A stretch of 64,000 nucleotides of DNA from Gorsachius magnificus (taxonomy: Eukaryota > Chordata > Aves > Pelecaniformes > Ardeidae), in assembly GCA_034008185.1 (NCBI GenBank), contig CM067109.1:34752885-34816884 (forward strand), in the 5' to 3' direction. Below are positions 25,678-35,978 of the stretch, piece by piece. Position 1 is the first letter of the stretch. Each line of letters starts with the position of its first letter. The position numbers and the translations under genes are program-made. Below the pieces are notes generated by a model. That model was not told where the DNA came from and searched no databases. It saw only the letters and a program-made list of their open reading frames with translations.

Positions 25678-26849
25678 GGGTATTATTGCATTTTAGAGAA
25701 TTACTTGCCCTGAAGAGGCTACTGCTTAAAGATCTTACTTGGAATGTGGTAGACGGGAGTTTTGTCCTGTCTTAAGCACTAGGCAATGGTGCTCATACTG
25801 TAAAACTGTCATTGAAAGCTGTCATTAAAAATTAACCTGATCATAGCAACGCAGGCTGAGAGTACAGGTTCACAAACAAGTTACCACAGCAGAGGGTATA
25901 CTGTGAACTTAGAGTGTCTGTTGGTTGTTATACAGTAACAGTTTGCATGCTGATTTTGTCTGCAGCAAATATGATATCATGTTGAGGTAGCTTAGCTGTC
26001 AGAGGGCTTGCTTGTTCATTTGCCCATACAAGGTGTATAAGCTGCTAATGAAGACAGCCAGGTGAGTGCAGAAGAGACCAAATTACTGGTAGGTCTGACT
26101 TTTCCCACTGGCCAGAAATTCAGTTTTGGACATGGAGAACATTTCCTTTTGTTGAAACTTATGAAGATGCTATAAAAGTGTTGCTGAATTACAGTTTTCT
26201 AATTAGAAAAAAAAAGAAAAAAATCAAAACAAGCTGTAGTCTCTATCTCAGCAAATGCCTCAAAGTGCTACTGTCAAAGAGATAAGAAAATATAGCTGAA
26301 GACATATGGGAAGCTCTTGTGTGACTAACACAAAGCAGTAAAAGTCAGGCAATCTTGTAGTATCTATCCATACACAGTTTAACCACAATTAAATTGAGCA
26401 AAATTTAAAATAGCAATAATATAGATGGGAATTAGTTCTCAAAGAGTGAATGGCTCCTGCTGTGATTTGAATTCAGACAAAAAGCTTCTTTCCCCACCTC
26501 CAAATCTATATAACCTAGGTGGGTGTCCTGCTGGGAACTATTAGTAAAGTGATGGTTCTCACTGGGAGGCCGCTATTAAAATACAGTAGAAACTCACAAA
26601 TCCACCATACAGCTTCTCAGAAAATCTCTTTCTGGTTCTCAGACATGGAAAATTAATGCAGTAATCTCTCATATTATATTTTCACTACAATGTGTTTAGG
26701 AAATATATTACTCCGCATGCAGTAAGAGTTATGAAGTGTTATAAATAAATGAAACTAAAGCATAGCCTTTCAAATAAAGGAAAAAGTAATTTAATGTTGT
26801 ATCACCCTTGCTTTTGTAACTGTGATTACTCACTTGGAAAAAAAAATGA

Positions 26850-26886
26850 ACATTAATAGATATAAAAATCTACATTAATAGATATA
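26850..26886. repeat. Two-copy tandem duplication, period 22
   Basis: ACATTAATAGATATA at 26850-26864 recurs exactly at 26872-26886. Confidence 0.85.
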
Positions 26887-27443
26887 AGGCAGGCATTATT
26901 ATGTTTTTCAGATACTTCCTTAAACTTCATTTCTGCAGGAACAACTGAAGAGTAGTCTGGTAGCAGGTGTGCTGACATGTCTTAACTACAATTAATCACG
27001 CTGTTTCCTGTCGTGTGTTTGCCTACTGCCTCTTAGCAGAAAGCAGGACTTAAAATTTCAGGCAGACCTTGATTCTGAGTAAGTGCCTTGTTGTTGTACT
27101 TTGTGCATGGGTCTGGGCTGTGCAGAAACCTAAATTCACGTTGCTGTGATTCCAGGTCTTTCAGGTCTAGAAGCTTGCCTAAAACATAGAACAATAGAGA
27201 AAGATTGAGCTTGTTCTAAACCAACCTGGACCCTTTGTGCCGTGTTGAATGAGTATGCAAGAACAGTGACGATCTGCCTGAGCCTGATCTCACTTCCTAT
27301 CTTGGGAGGCCTACTGGAAACACCATAGAACCAATATAGGGCAGACGGTCTGGGGTTTTTCTGTTGTCCCATGTAGTAAAGGACTCTACTGGGGTCACTG
27401 TTCTGAGGCCACCTAAAACCAGAACAGACTGAATGCAGCTGAG

Positions 27444-27612
27444 TTAAACCTAACCACTAACTCCACCCTAACCTGTAACCTCTAGCCCCCAACACTTAAC
27501 CCTGACCTCTTAACCATAACCCTAAACTCTCATGACCTAACACTAATGCTAATGACCCTAACCCCAATCCTGACCTCTCACCCCAAACCTAACCTTTAAC
27601 CCTAACCCCTAA
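27444..27612. repeat. Degenerate interstitial telomere-like repeat
   Basis: About 170 bases on the plus strand are built of CCCTAA, CCTAAC, TTAACC and close variants. Exact CCCTAA units occur at 27466-27471 and several more times to about 27606. The G content of the strand is very low, as expected for the C-strand of vertebrate (TTAGGG)n. The spacing between units is irregular, so the array is old or was assembled from diverged units. Confidence 0.75.
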
Positions 27613-30074
27613 AAGGGGCCACTTTGAACCAAGGTTTCACCCTAGGCATGATAGAGCAAGCACAAAAAATTAAGACTAACCCAATCCTAACATATAGCTT
27701 TGATCTTTTTTCACCTCCCCTTCTGCAATGTTGACAGCTCAATCAACATCATAAGAAGGTGTTCATAGTCTTTTTAAATTCTTAGTGATTTCCCGTGACT
27801 CATAAGGAAAGTCTCAGCAGTGCTGGACAGTTGTGAAGGTTTTCTTTATTAACTCCCAGCAGTCTTATTGGGGAATATTTAAATCATTAGGCCTAGGTTT
27901 AGAGTTGGAAGGAGAAGATGCTTTCCTGCCCTTATGAGGAGAACAGTTGGAGGTTTGGTGTAATGAGAAAGAGGAGTGCTTTCTGGAGTTGTAACCATTT
28001 ATCTAGTTATGTTTTAATTGTGTTTGTAATTTACAGATTGTTAAACTGCAAGGATGGAAATATGGCCGGAAATTTTCTTGACTTTCTTTCATTTGACCAA
28101 AAATAAACTTTGAAGTAAATAGCAGTTTCCTAGCTGAATCATGTTTTATGTTCTAGAAAGATAAATTCTTCATTCAGACTCCAAAACAGAATTGTATCTG
28201 AACAGTGAAGTGAACTTAGGGCTTGAACACAGGCTCAGGCACATTTAAGCAAGGGAGCCAACCGTTTTGTTCTCAAAGGACAAATCAAGACAAAAGGCAG
28301 ACACAACTGTATGCATTTCTTACCTCAGCTTCTTCAGTAGGCCTGAGGTAGTCGTGCTCCTCCATTCAAGCAGTTTCTTGTAGCTTCTCTGGACTGTCAA
28401 TTTTTTCTCCCATTTCTTTTATCAGAACAGATACAGCTATTTCTCTCTCTGCCAGTTCCCAACCCCTTATTCCCTTCATCCTCATCCTTATTCTATATCT
28501 ACTTCCTCTTCTCTCCTCTTCTGTTTGTTTCCCAGAGTTCTCTAATCCTTATTTCTGTTTCCTTATTTTTTCTGTTCATCCCAATTATAAAAAAAGTGGG
28601 ATGACTATTTTCCCTAAGGGCAGACTGTCTTGAGTGTCACTGAAAAAATATGGGAAATGGTGCAGCTCATCTTTATCAAATCTCACATATACAGCCTCTA
28701 GGAATGTGATAGCCATTTTGATTTAAAACAAGTGAGGTTTTAGCCTTCCTGAAAGGCATACTAGCTGACAGCCATTTTGAATTAGCAGAAAAAAATTGCC
28801 TATTTATAACCATCTATGGGACATTTGCAATATCCTATGTCACAAAATTAAGGAGGAGATCATGACAACTGACAATGTCTTCTGTTATGTTGGCCTCTAT
28901 CTGCATGATCACTCTCCTTGAAATGCTAATATAGTTTATATTTTACTACTAGGTAAAAATGTGCCTGGATCAGAAAAGTCTGCAATGCAATAACCACAAA
29001 AGTGTGTGCCCCTGATTAAACATCCTTGCTGTTACACTTCAACTTCATCTGGGGACCTCTGTACTAGATAAATACATTACTGTACAAAAGAATGTAAAAC
29101 AGACAATATAGATTCATTGGGATTTCATTCCAATGCTTTCTAAGGAATTGCTGTAGCATTTCTTCTAGAGAAAAAGATGTTCTCTTCCTACAACACACAC
29201 GAAGAAACTGTCGAGAGATTCATGTGAGCTTACTGCGACTGCCTCCACATTATTGAGCCTGTGGTTGCTCTGCAAGGCGATTGCAAACACTAAGTTATCA
29301 TAGCACATTAGTCACAAAAACGAAAGGCGAGGCGAATCTGAATACGGATTCTGCTTTTTGTGTCTCTGAGCATCAAGAGAAATTTAAGCACCACCAACCC
29401 GAACCTTGAGTCATATACAGTGGATAACTATACAAAAATGCAGTTTACTGCATCATCTTTAATTCTGCTGCCTGTAGAAAAGCTGTTGCACTATAAAGCT
29501 GAAATACAAAATGCTGCTAGTTGCAATGCCGGTAATGCTAAAATTGTAATACAGGAATATACTTCTATTGCAATAGCAAGTAGATTATATTTCAAAGAGG
29601 AGGACATTTTAACAAAAGTATGTATGGGTGATGACAAATAAAAGCATAGAAGACATTAAAATTTTGGCTATAAGAGTACTTCTACAAAATATTAGCGTTC
29701 TGTGCACGTTAACATTAAGCAAACAATAGGGATATCTGGTGTCTTTGCTTGAGTCATCAGTGAAAATATTGAAGGATATTAATGTCTGCATGAAAACAGA
29801 TTTAAGTATCAGTAGTACTTAAAAATTTCTCAGAGATCATTATTTTAACTGATGTTTCTTTTTACAACAAAATTTGAATATTATTAAACTATTAAACACA
29901 TAGGACTTACATACAAAACATAAACGCATAGGACTAAATCAGAGTTAAAAGTGTTAAGCAAACGAGAGAATGAGACATCAGCCATGCCTATTCTGTTAAA
30001 AGTTAGTATATAGGAATCAGAAAGCTCTACTTACTGTAAATTGAGCAGATTTACATTAAAATTATATGTTAAAA
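27613..30074. other. Gene-free stretch with a CpG-containing patch
   Basis: No gene is recognised. A patch at about 29205-29410 carries several CpG dinucleotides, which are rare in the rest of this flank. The 93-codon frame at 29360-29641 partly overlaps it but has no recognisable domain. Confidence 0.5.
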
Positions 30075-30262
30075 ACATAGTTAGAAGGGACCTGAAAAAG
30101 TTACATCATCCATCCTTCCACCTTGAGATAAAAATCCAGAGATTTGTGTAACTTGGTCCTAAAGATATCCAGTGATGGAAATGCTACAGCTTCCCCTGGG
30201 AATCTCTTCCAGTGTTTCTCTGTCCTCACTGATAACTAGGACAGAATTAAGTCAGAAGGTAT
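30075..30262 (-). mobile_element. Decayed CR1 LINE 3' fragment, minus strand
   Basis: Read on the plus strand it shows the reverse complement of a CR1 3' end. TTAGAAGGGACCTG (30081 onward) corresponds to the usual GGTCCCTTCCAA. Near 30170-30220 there is a CCAGTGATGGAAATGC...CTTCCAGTGTTT block that corresponds to the CR1 phrase around HWN-LPREVV. The terminal octamer repeats are gone and no frame survives. Confidence 0.65.
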
Positions 30263-32989
30263 TTCTGGGCTCCCCCACACAACATGAAATACTCTTAATG
30301 AAAAAAAGAACTTTGTATGGCAATATGTTTTAACAAATGTGAATGTTTCAAGTTTCTAGCTACTTTCTTCAGCAAGAAATGCAGCCTTTCAAGAACTTTT
30401 TGCCATAGGAACTAATTAGCCCTCTGAAATCTGAAATGCTTAAATGTGCGATTATTTGTATTATTCACATTTTTGCTCCTTCAGTAGTCTTCATGAAAGA
30501 AATTTTACTGTCATCACCAGATGCCATGAAATAGGATTTACTGAACATGTTTCTGGGTTCGCAGAGCTGAACCATTCCTTTAATTCATATAAAATAAACC
30601 ATACTATTTGATACAAACTCTATTCATTATCTAAATATCATTAGATTGTATGAGAAAGCAGAAATAATTTCAAGGCATAATTTAGATAGCTTGTTAGAAT
30701 TATGAAGTGCTGTTGATGATACATTAAAGAAAGGTAATTAAAGGAATTGGTGAAGTACTAGATATGAATGCTTAAATTCTCTATGCAGTAAACTCATTTT
30801 TTGTTATAATAAACTTTGTCATTGCAAATGAAACGTACCACCTGGCTCAATTATGTTTTATATATGCTATATACCTAAATACTATGTGCATCTGCCTCTT
30901 ACTTTTGAGTACACCAGAGAGCTAGAGAATAAGAGTATATTAGGAAGGTATCCTGGTCAGAACAGCTATGAGAGGGATCTTCTTCACTGTAGTCACAGCT
31001 GTAAGGCTATTTCTAAAATAGCGGCCAAGACTGATTTGGGAGAGCACTGAACAAGTTGGGAACTTGCCCTGCATCAGCTTTTAAGCAACTTCTGTGACAC
31101 TGGGACCCTACACAGGTAACCTCAGAGCTCAGAATAGCATGCGCAAAAGGTGAAGATGGTGAATCAGATCAAGGGGGGTGGAGCTGCCAACAGCAGAAGT
31201 CGTCAAGAACAGGTTAAATGGTATGGGTGAGGTACACGAGTGATATCACAAATCCTGCCTTGTGACAGGAGATGCACTGGGTTACCTCTTAGGATCCTTT
31301 TCTGACCCAGCAGTGTGTTTTCGCAGTAGTAGGAAGACAGGCGTGGGAACAGCCTGAATTTTCAGGAACATGGACACAGACCATTCATGTGTGCTTTTAG
31401 AGAAGTGTTTTTCTCCATATTTTACTCGAGTGTAAACTGACAGTTTTACATTTTAATAACTGAATAAAAGTTTTGGAGTCTTGATACTTTAGAGCTTGTA
31501 GTTACAATATTAGATAGGTTCCTCAAGGGTGCTGGGAGTGTCATCGAGCGCATGCTGGTACTGCTGATGGTATTTAAAACCAGACAGGTGTAAAAAAAAC
31601 CTGAAAGTTTTCACTTTCAGCTATGGTACATAGAGTCAGTTTGGAGTCAACTTTTTTGACCTCTCCGGGCACTGGAGGCCAGTTTCAATCAGACTGGTTG
31701 CAAGCAGACTGAGCACAGAGAGAAAAGTGCACTGCTGGGCAAGGCATCTGATGACACCCATCACCATCAGGCCTCAAACCTCTTGGATGCAAGCAGGGAT
31801 TCCGTGTGTGGAGTGAGTGTTAGTCCATATGAAGCAGCAGGGGAGCTGGGTTTCAAGCTTTAGGGAGAAGGAATTGTAGCAGAAGGTGGCGAAGAAGACA
31901 AAGGCACACTACTTTCTGAATGTGCACATGGCCTGGCATAAACCAAGAACTGCTGTGGCTAACTGATATTGTAAGCTGCTGTTGGTCGTTGTGGATGGAA
32001 CTGAGTAAAACCACCACTGAAGGTGGGTGAATTTCAGATCCTGTGTATACATTTTCAGTATCTGTTGCTGATGAGCCTATCTAACTAACAAACAAAAATT
32101 ATATAATGTATAGAAAAGATTATTACAGATGTTCAACGGGGCTGACAAGGCTGATGGAATCCAAACTTTCAAGCTGAACAAGTGATGCACTTCTTTCCTA
32201 GAAGAGGTTGTCTGACATGAACTATCCCAAGTGAAATTTGAAGCTCACGCTTACAGATAGAATGGTGTTTTATCCTTTTGCTGCTGATGCTATTTAGAGG
32301 TCACTTTCTGAGACCACGTTATCAGAGCCACAGCAGAGAAGAGCACAGAAAACACAGCTTGATCTGGCTTGTGTGTACAGAAATTGCAAAGTTCCCATTT
32401 CATGCCACTGAGGCTGAAGTAAACCTTTCCTATTAAACAAAATTGATTTTTAGAACATAACAACTATTAGCAGCCCTGACACCCTCAAGGGTTTCTCTAA
32501 CCTTTCCTCACTTTCAATGCCTGTGAGGGAATACTCTCTCGGGAAAGAAAAAAATCCATGCTGATCTCCGAATTTGCTTGCATCTTGCGGTGAAATGTCT
32601 GTTACCGAACAGTTCTGGAGACAGCATACCAGACCAAATAGACCCAAGGAAGGTTCTGTCATCCCACGAGCTCCTGTTCTTAACCTAAGAGGAGAAGAGT
32701 CACTCTAAATTTGTCACAAACCCTTCCTGGATCCCTGTGGGAGAATGATGTTGGTGTTAAAGCCTGCTCCATAAATGCAAACTTCAGGGCTGTGGGCAGA
32801 TGCCTGTCACACAGCACAAGGATAGTCCAGGACAGCCCAATCACTTTGAAGAGAACAAAATAACGCTGAGAAAAGCGGTCAGAAGTCATGGTTTCTTCTT
32901 CATGCTGCGTTATTTATTTTAAAGGGGTTTTAAATTTTGTTTTGGGGTTGGTTTTTTTTGTGCGTTTCAGAGAAGTAGGAAAGTAACGG
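30263..32989. other. Gene-free stretch upstream of the ST8SIA4 CpG island
   Basis: No gene is recognised. Apart from the weak CR1-like trace at 31160-31312, this is unique-looking sequence. It would hold proximal upstream regulatory DNA of ST8SIA4 if any exists, but no specific site can be called. Confidence 0.5.
31160..31312 (+). mobile_element. Possible ancient CR1 3' fragment
   Basis: CAGAAGTCGTCAAGAACAGG near 31193-31212 and a following block ending CTTAGGATCCTTTTCTGACC (near 31288-31307) have the order and spacing of an old CR1 3' end (valine-valine-lysine-arg segment, then the GGTCCTTTCTGACC tail). The similarity is weak and from memory. Confidence 0.4.
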
Positions 32990-33221
32990 CCATGTTGAGG
33001 CCGTGTAGATGAAACAGGACGCCGCGGAGCGAGCGTTGGGCGATGAATTCGGCCAGGCTCCAGGGCTAAGCTCCCGGCGGGGGCGGGTTAGGGGGCCTGC
33101 CGTTTCCCTTCCCCCGCTGGTGCTGGGGCCGGGGTAGCTGCCGAGGGTGCTCCGAGTCTGGGAAAAACCTCCAACGCCCTTTTCAATCTGCAACAGTCCA
33201 TCGGGGGAAGCAGGGAAAAGG

Positions 33222-33238
33222 AAAAAAAAAAAAAAAAA
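33222..33238. repeat. Poly(A) run of 17
   Basis: Homopolymer inside the upstream part of the CpG island. Confidence 0.9.
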
Positions 33239-33406
33239 TTAACAACCCCCTGATCCTTCTCAGAGAAGGACGCGTGTCATTTCCTCCTAGCGGCACTGCG
33301 GTGGCGGTCCTTTACTCAAACTTTCTGAAACCCAACAGGAGACGGGGTACAACGTGCTTCAGGGGCGAAAGACACACACCCCCAAAACAGCAGGGCTACA
33401 AAGCGC

Positions 33407-33492
33407 GGGGGGGGGGGGAGGGAGGCGCCAGCGTCGCCCCCGGGCTGCCGCCGCCGCCGCGATCGCCCCCCCCCCCCCCCCCCCCCCCCCCC
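33407..33492. repeat. G12 ... (CCG)n ... C27 homopolymer cluster
   Basis: A G12 run (33407-33418) is followed by CCG repeats (about 33447-33460) and a C27 run (33466-33492). The G and C runs could pair with each other or form quadruplex/i-motif structures. Exact lengths are prone to sequencing error. Confidence 0.85.
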
Positions 33493-33567
33493 GGGGCAAC
33501 GGGGCCGCAGTGGCGCTGGAGCCGGAGCCGTAGCGGAGCAGCGACGGGAGGAGCGCGGCGCGGCTCG

Positions 33568-33602
33568 GAGGGCGGGCGGGCGGACGGACGGACGGACAGA
33601 CA
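33568..33602. repeat. (GGCG)n(GGAC)n short tandem repeat
   Basis: Three GGCG-type units pass into four GGAC units and then AGAC, in the probable 5' UTR or core promoter. Confidence 0.85.
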
Positions 33603-33888
33603 GCGGCGGCCGCCGCCGCCCGACGGACTTGTGCCCCCCGCCGAGGAGAGCGAGCCGCCCCCTGCCAGCGCGGATCCTGGGCAGGGGAGGACAGGGTGAA
33701 AGAAAGACAAAGTAAACGCCAAAGAACCCCCAGCGTCTGCGGTCGCCTGCTTTTATTTTTTTTTTTTAATTATTTCGAAAAATATATTGCGCTGTTTTTG
33801 GCAATTTGTGCCGCGTGCGGAGTTGTTTTTCCGCACACCCCTGACAAACAAAGGAAAAGGGGGAGGGGGACCGCGCTTCGCAGAAGAC

Positions 33889-34001
33889 ATGCGTTCAGTC
33901 AGGAAGAGGTGGACTGTGTGCACGATAAGTCTCCTCCTCATCTTTTATAAGACGAAAGAAATAGCACGGACCGAGGAGCGCCAGGAGGCACCGCTCGCCG
34001 G
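33889..34001 (+). CDS. ST8SIA4: ST8SIA4 exon 1 (coding part): cytoplasmic tail and membrane anchor
   Basis: The exon encodes residues 1-37 and the first two bases of codon 38. The protein starts [20 protein letters not shown]: a short basic cytoplasmic tail, then a hydrophobic segment (about residues 8-20) that serves as signal anchor of a Golgi type II protein, then the beginning of the lumenal stem. The ATG at 33889 is the first ATG after about 33045 and has a purine (G) at -3. The frame upstream is open back to a TGA at 33697-33699 but has no ATG. The donor is GG|GTAATT, with GT at 34002-34003. Reading through the donor would hit TAA at once. The stem differs from the human form at several positions, as expected for a low-constraint region. 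Confidence 0.95.
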
Positions 34002-34204
34002 GTAATTGCGGAGCGCCGCGCCGGGGGGGGCGGCGGGGCGGTGTCGCTGCCCGAGGTCCTCGCCGCGGCCCCACGCGGGTCTTCGGGTCACCCCGCGCCT
34101 CACGGGCCGCCACCTGTCCCTTGCGGGGCCCCGCCTCGGCGCTCCGGCTGGTCGGCGCAGGGGGGGGCGCCGGGGGGGCGGGTGCGGGCGGGGGGCTGCC
34201 GGGC

Positions 34205-34229
34205 CGGGGGGGGCGGGGGGGGGGGGGGG
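34205..34229 (+). repeat. G-run cluster near the exon 1 donor
   Basis: A run of 9 G, one C, then 15 G, together with shorter G-runs within the preceding 200 bp. It lies about 200 bp after the splice donor on the transcribed RNA sense, where it could form a G-quadruplex. Confidence 0.85.
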
Positions 34230-35165
34230 TGCCCGGCGCCGGGGTTGCGGGGCCCAGCCCTGCTGACAGGACAGGCCGGCGAAGTTCACCTTGGCCGCGG
34301 CTGATGCTCGGGGGCCGGGGTGGCCGGAGCTGGTGGTGGCGGCCGCCGGAGCGCGTCGTGCCTCGTTTCCTGCTTTGGGAGCCCGTCAGAGGCCGGCGTG
34401 CCGGCGTGCGCGGCCGCTGGCAGCTCCGGGTGGCCCCTGAAGTCCTTGAAGTTTGCCTGGGAGCTGTGTGCTTAACTTCGCTGCTCCTTGGTGATGCTTG
34501 CTCTGAGAGTGTGAGGGACATCCATCTCCCTTAGCTCCCGAGGCTCCTCCGCTAGAAACTCTGGTCCCTCGCTGAGACCCTCTGTTTGTTACGTATTTTC
34601 CCCCTCTCGCCTGTCTTCGGTTGAAAATAAAAGGTGGAAAGTCCCTTGCCATTTTTCTGTTTGCACCTCAGCTTTCTGTGTCACGCATTGTGTTTGTGTA
34701 CATACATGCCTGTATACCTCATTTTTCTCCCGACTTCATATCCTGTGAAGATGTTGGGCTTTCAACCAAGCCTTTTTTCCTTGGAGGGGTATAATTTTTT
34801 GTTTTCACAGGAGGGGTGCATAAATGCCGTGGTGGCAGCCAAAGTGGGGAAGGGGCTCACACTTTCTGTTTGCCTGTGAAAATCGAATGGGGGTGAGATG
34901 CATTCATAGCAGATTTTCATCCTTTGGTATAAACCCTTGTCTTAATTTGAGGAGGAGGCATAAGGTTACAAGTGCCTCTACAGGCCTGGAAGGAGCTGGG
35001 GTAACTACAGCCTGCTTAGTCCCCCCTTTGCCCCCTCAGTCCCCAAGAGTTAAGGGCAGAAAGTGCACCCTTCGTCCGGCCTGGCCCCGTACGGGAGCTG
35101 GGCTCTGCAGCTGGGCACAGCTGGGCGGCAGTGGCCCTGGCACCTCCCAAGAGTTTGACCTCGCC

Positions 35166-35180
35166 TGTGTGTGTGTGTGT
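35166..35180. repeat. Short (TG)n microsatellite
   Basis: About seven TG units in intron 1. Confidence 0.85.
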
Positions 35181-35938
35181 ACGGTGGATGAGGCGATGTT
35201 TCTGTCTCTTGGTATTAGAGGTATTCACAACTTGATGGTAACTTTCCCTTTTGTTCAGCCTGGGCGTAAGCCCAGTTTCTACCACAGTGCTGTGGCATCT
35301 GCATACTTATGAGATGTACAAAAGTTTAAAATTTTTGGGTTGTAGGTGTGCAAAAATACATGTGAAAACGAATGTGTGGTGGAGAATCAGCACTGAAGAT
35401 ACCTAGGTTTCTTAATATGTACTCCTTCCTGTCAGACTAGAGGTGGCTGCTAAAATGATTCAGAAATTAGTCACTAGGTAGAATCCATATATATTTGCAA
35501 AAAAAGCCCCCTCCTGCTTATGATATATTGTTTGACATGATATAAAAGGTACTAAAATGAACTGATGATTTAATATTAAATGAGAGAAAATAAGTGTATT
35601 TAGTCATAAATATGTATGTTCTTAACAACAGTTTAAAATACAGCTGTAATGTGCTTCTGCCAAGTCATTTAGTGATATCTCTACTTCTTTGGTATCGGTG
35701 AGACTTCCTGTGCAGTATGGTGCTACTCATTTTGGCTAAGGATATTGGAATATAGTTTCTTTTCCCAGCCTGTCGTTCCATCCATTACTGTACAAAGCAG
35801 GAAAAAAAAACCCTAAGTGTACTATGGCTAGTATCTGCTACCACTATTAATGCTACACTTGCCTTTCTCGTAAAGGAAGGGCTTATGCCGTTTGGTTATT
35901 TTTGACTGGCCACATGGGATAGCAAAATCGGTTTTCCT

Positions 35939-35978
35939 TGGGATGTTTTACTTCCATCCGTGGGATGTTTTACTTCCA
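35939..35978. repeat. Two-copy tandem duplication, period 22
   Basis: TGGGATGTTTTACTTCCA at 35939-35956 recurs exactly at 35961-35978. Confidence 0.9.

Larger units (their letters stand above)
18769..27443. other. Gene-free flank
   Basis: AT-rich intergenic DNA without recognisable genes. Small structures are a 19-base tandem duplication at 20948-20990, a poly(A) run at 25654-25677 and a 15-base duplication at 26850-26886. Open frames up to about 100 codons lack any family features. Confidence 0.55.
32990..34560 (+). promoter_or_regulatory. ST8SIA4: ST8SIA4 CpG island promoter, 5' UTR and intron 1 start
   Basis: A sharp rise in GC and CpG marks this stretch against an AT-rich background, and it contains exon 1. 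A GC-box-like GGGGGCGGG lies at about 33079-33087 and GGCGGGCGGGCGG at about 33571-33583. I see no clear TATA box, as is usual for CpG-island promoters. No ATG occurs from about 33045 to the start codon at 33889, which fits an AUG-free leader. The transcription start cannot be fixed from the sequence. The island carries unusually long homopolymers (C27 at 33466-33492, G15 at 34215-34229). Confidence 0.8.

Noticed and set aside
33274..33699. 141-codon open frame, proline/glycine/arginine-rich
   Set aside because: It lies across G12 and C27 homopolymers in the CpG island; open frames on both strands here follow from GC-rich sequence that lacks stop codons. No domain is present.
33895..34521. 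208-codon minus-strand open frame over exon 1
   Set aside because: A GC-rich frame antisense to ST8SIA4 exon 1 and its CpG island, with low-complexity P/R/A composition. It is a shadow frame.
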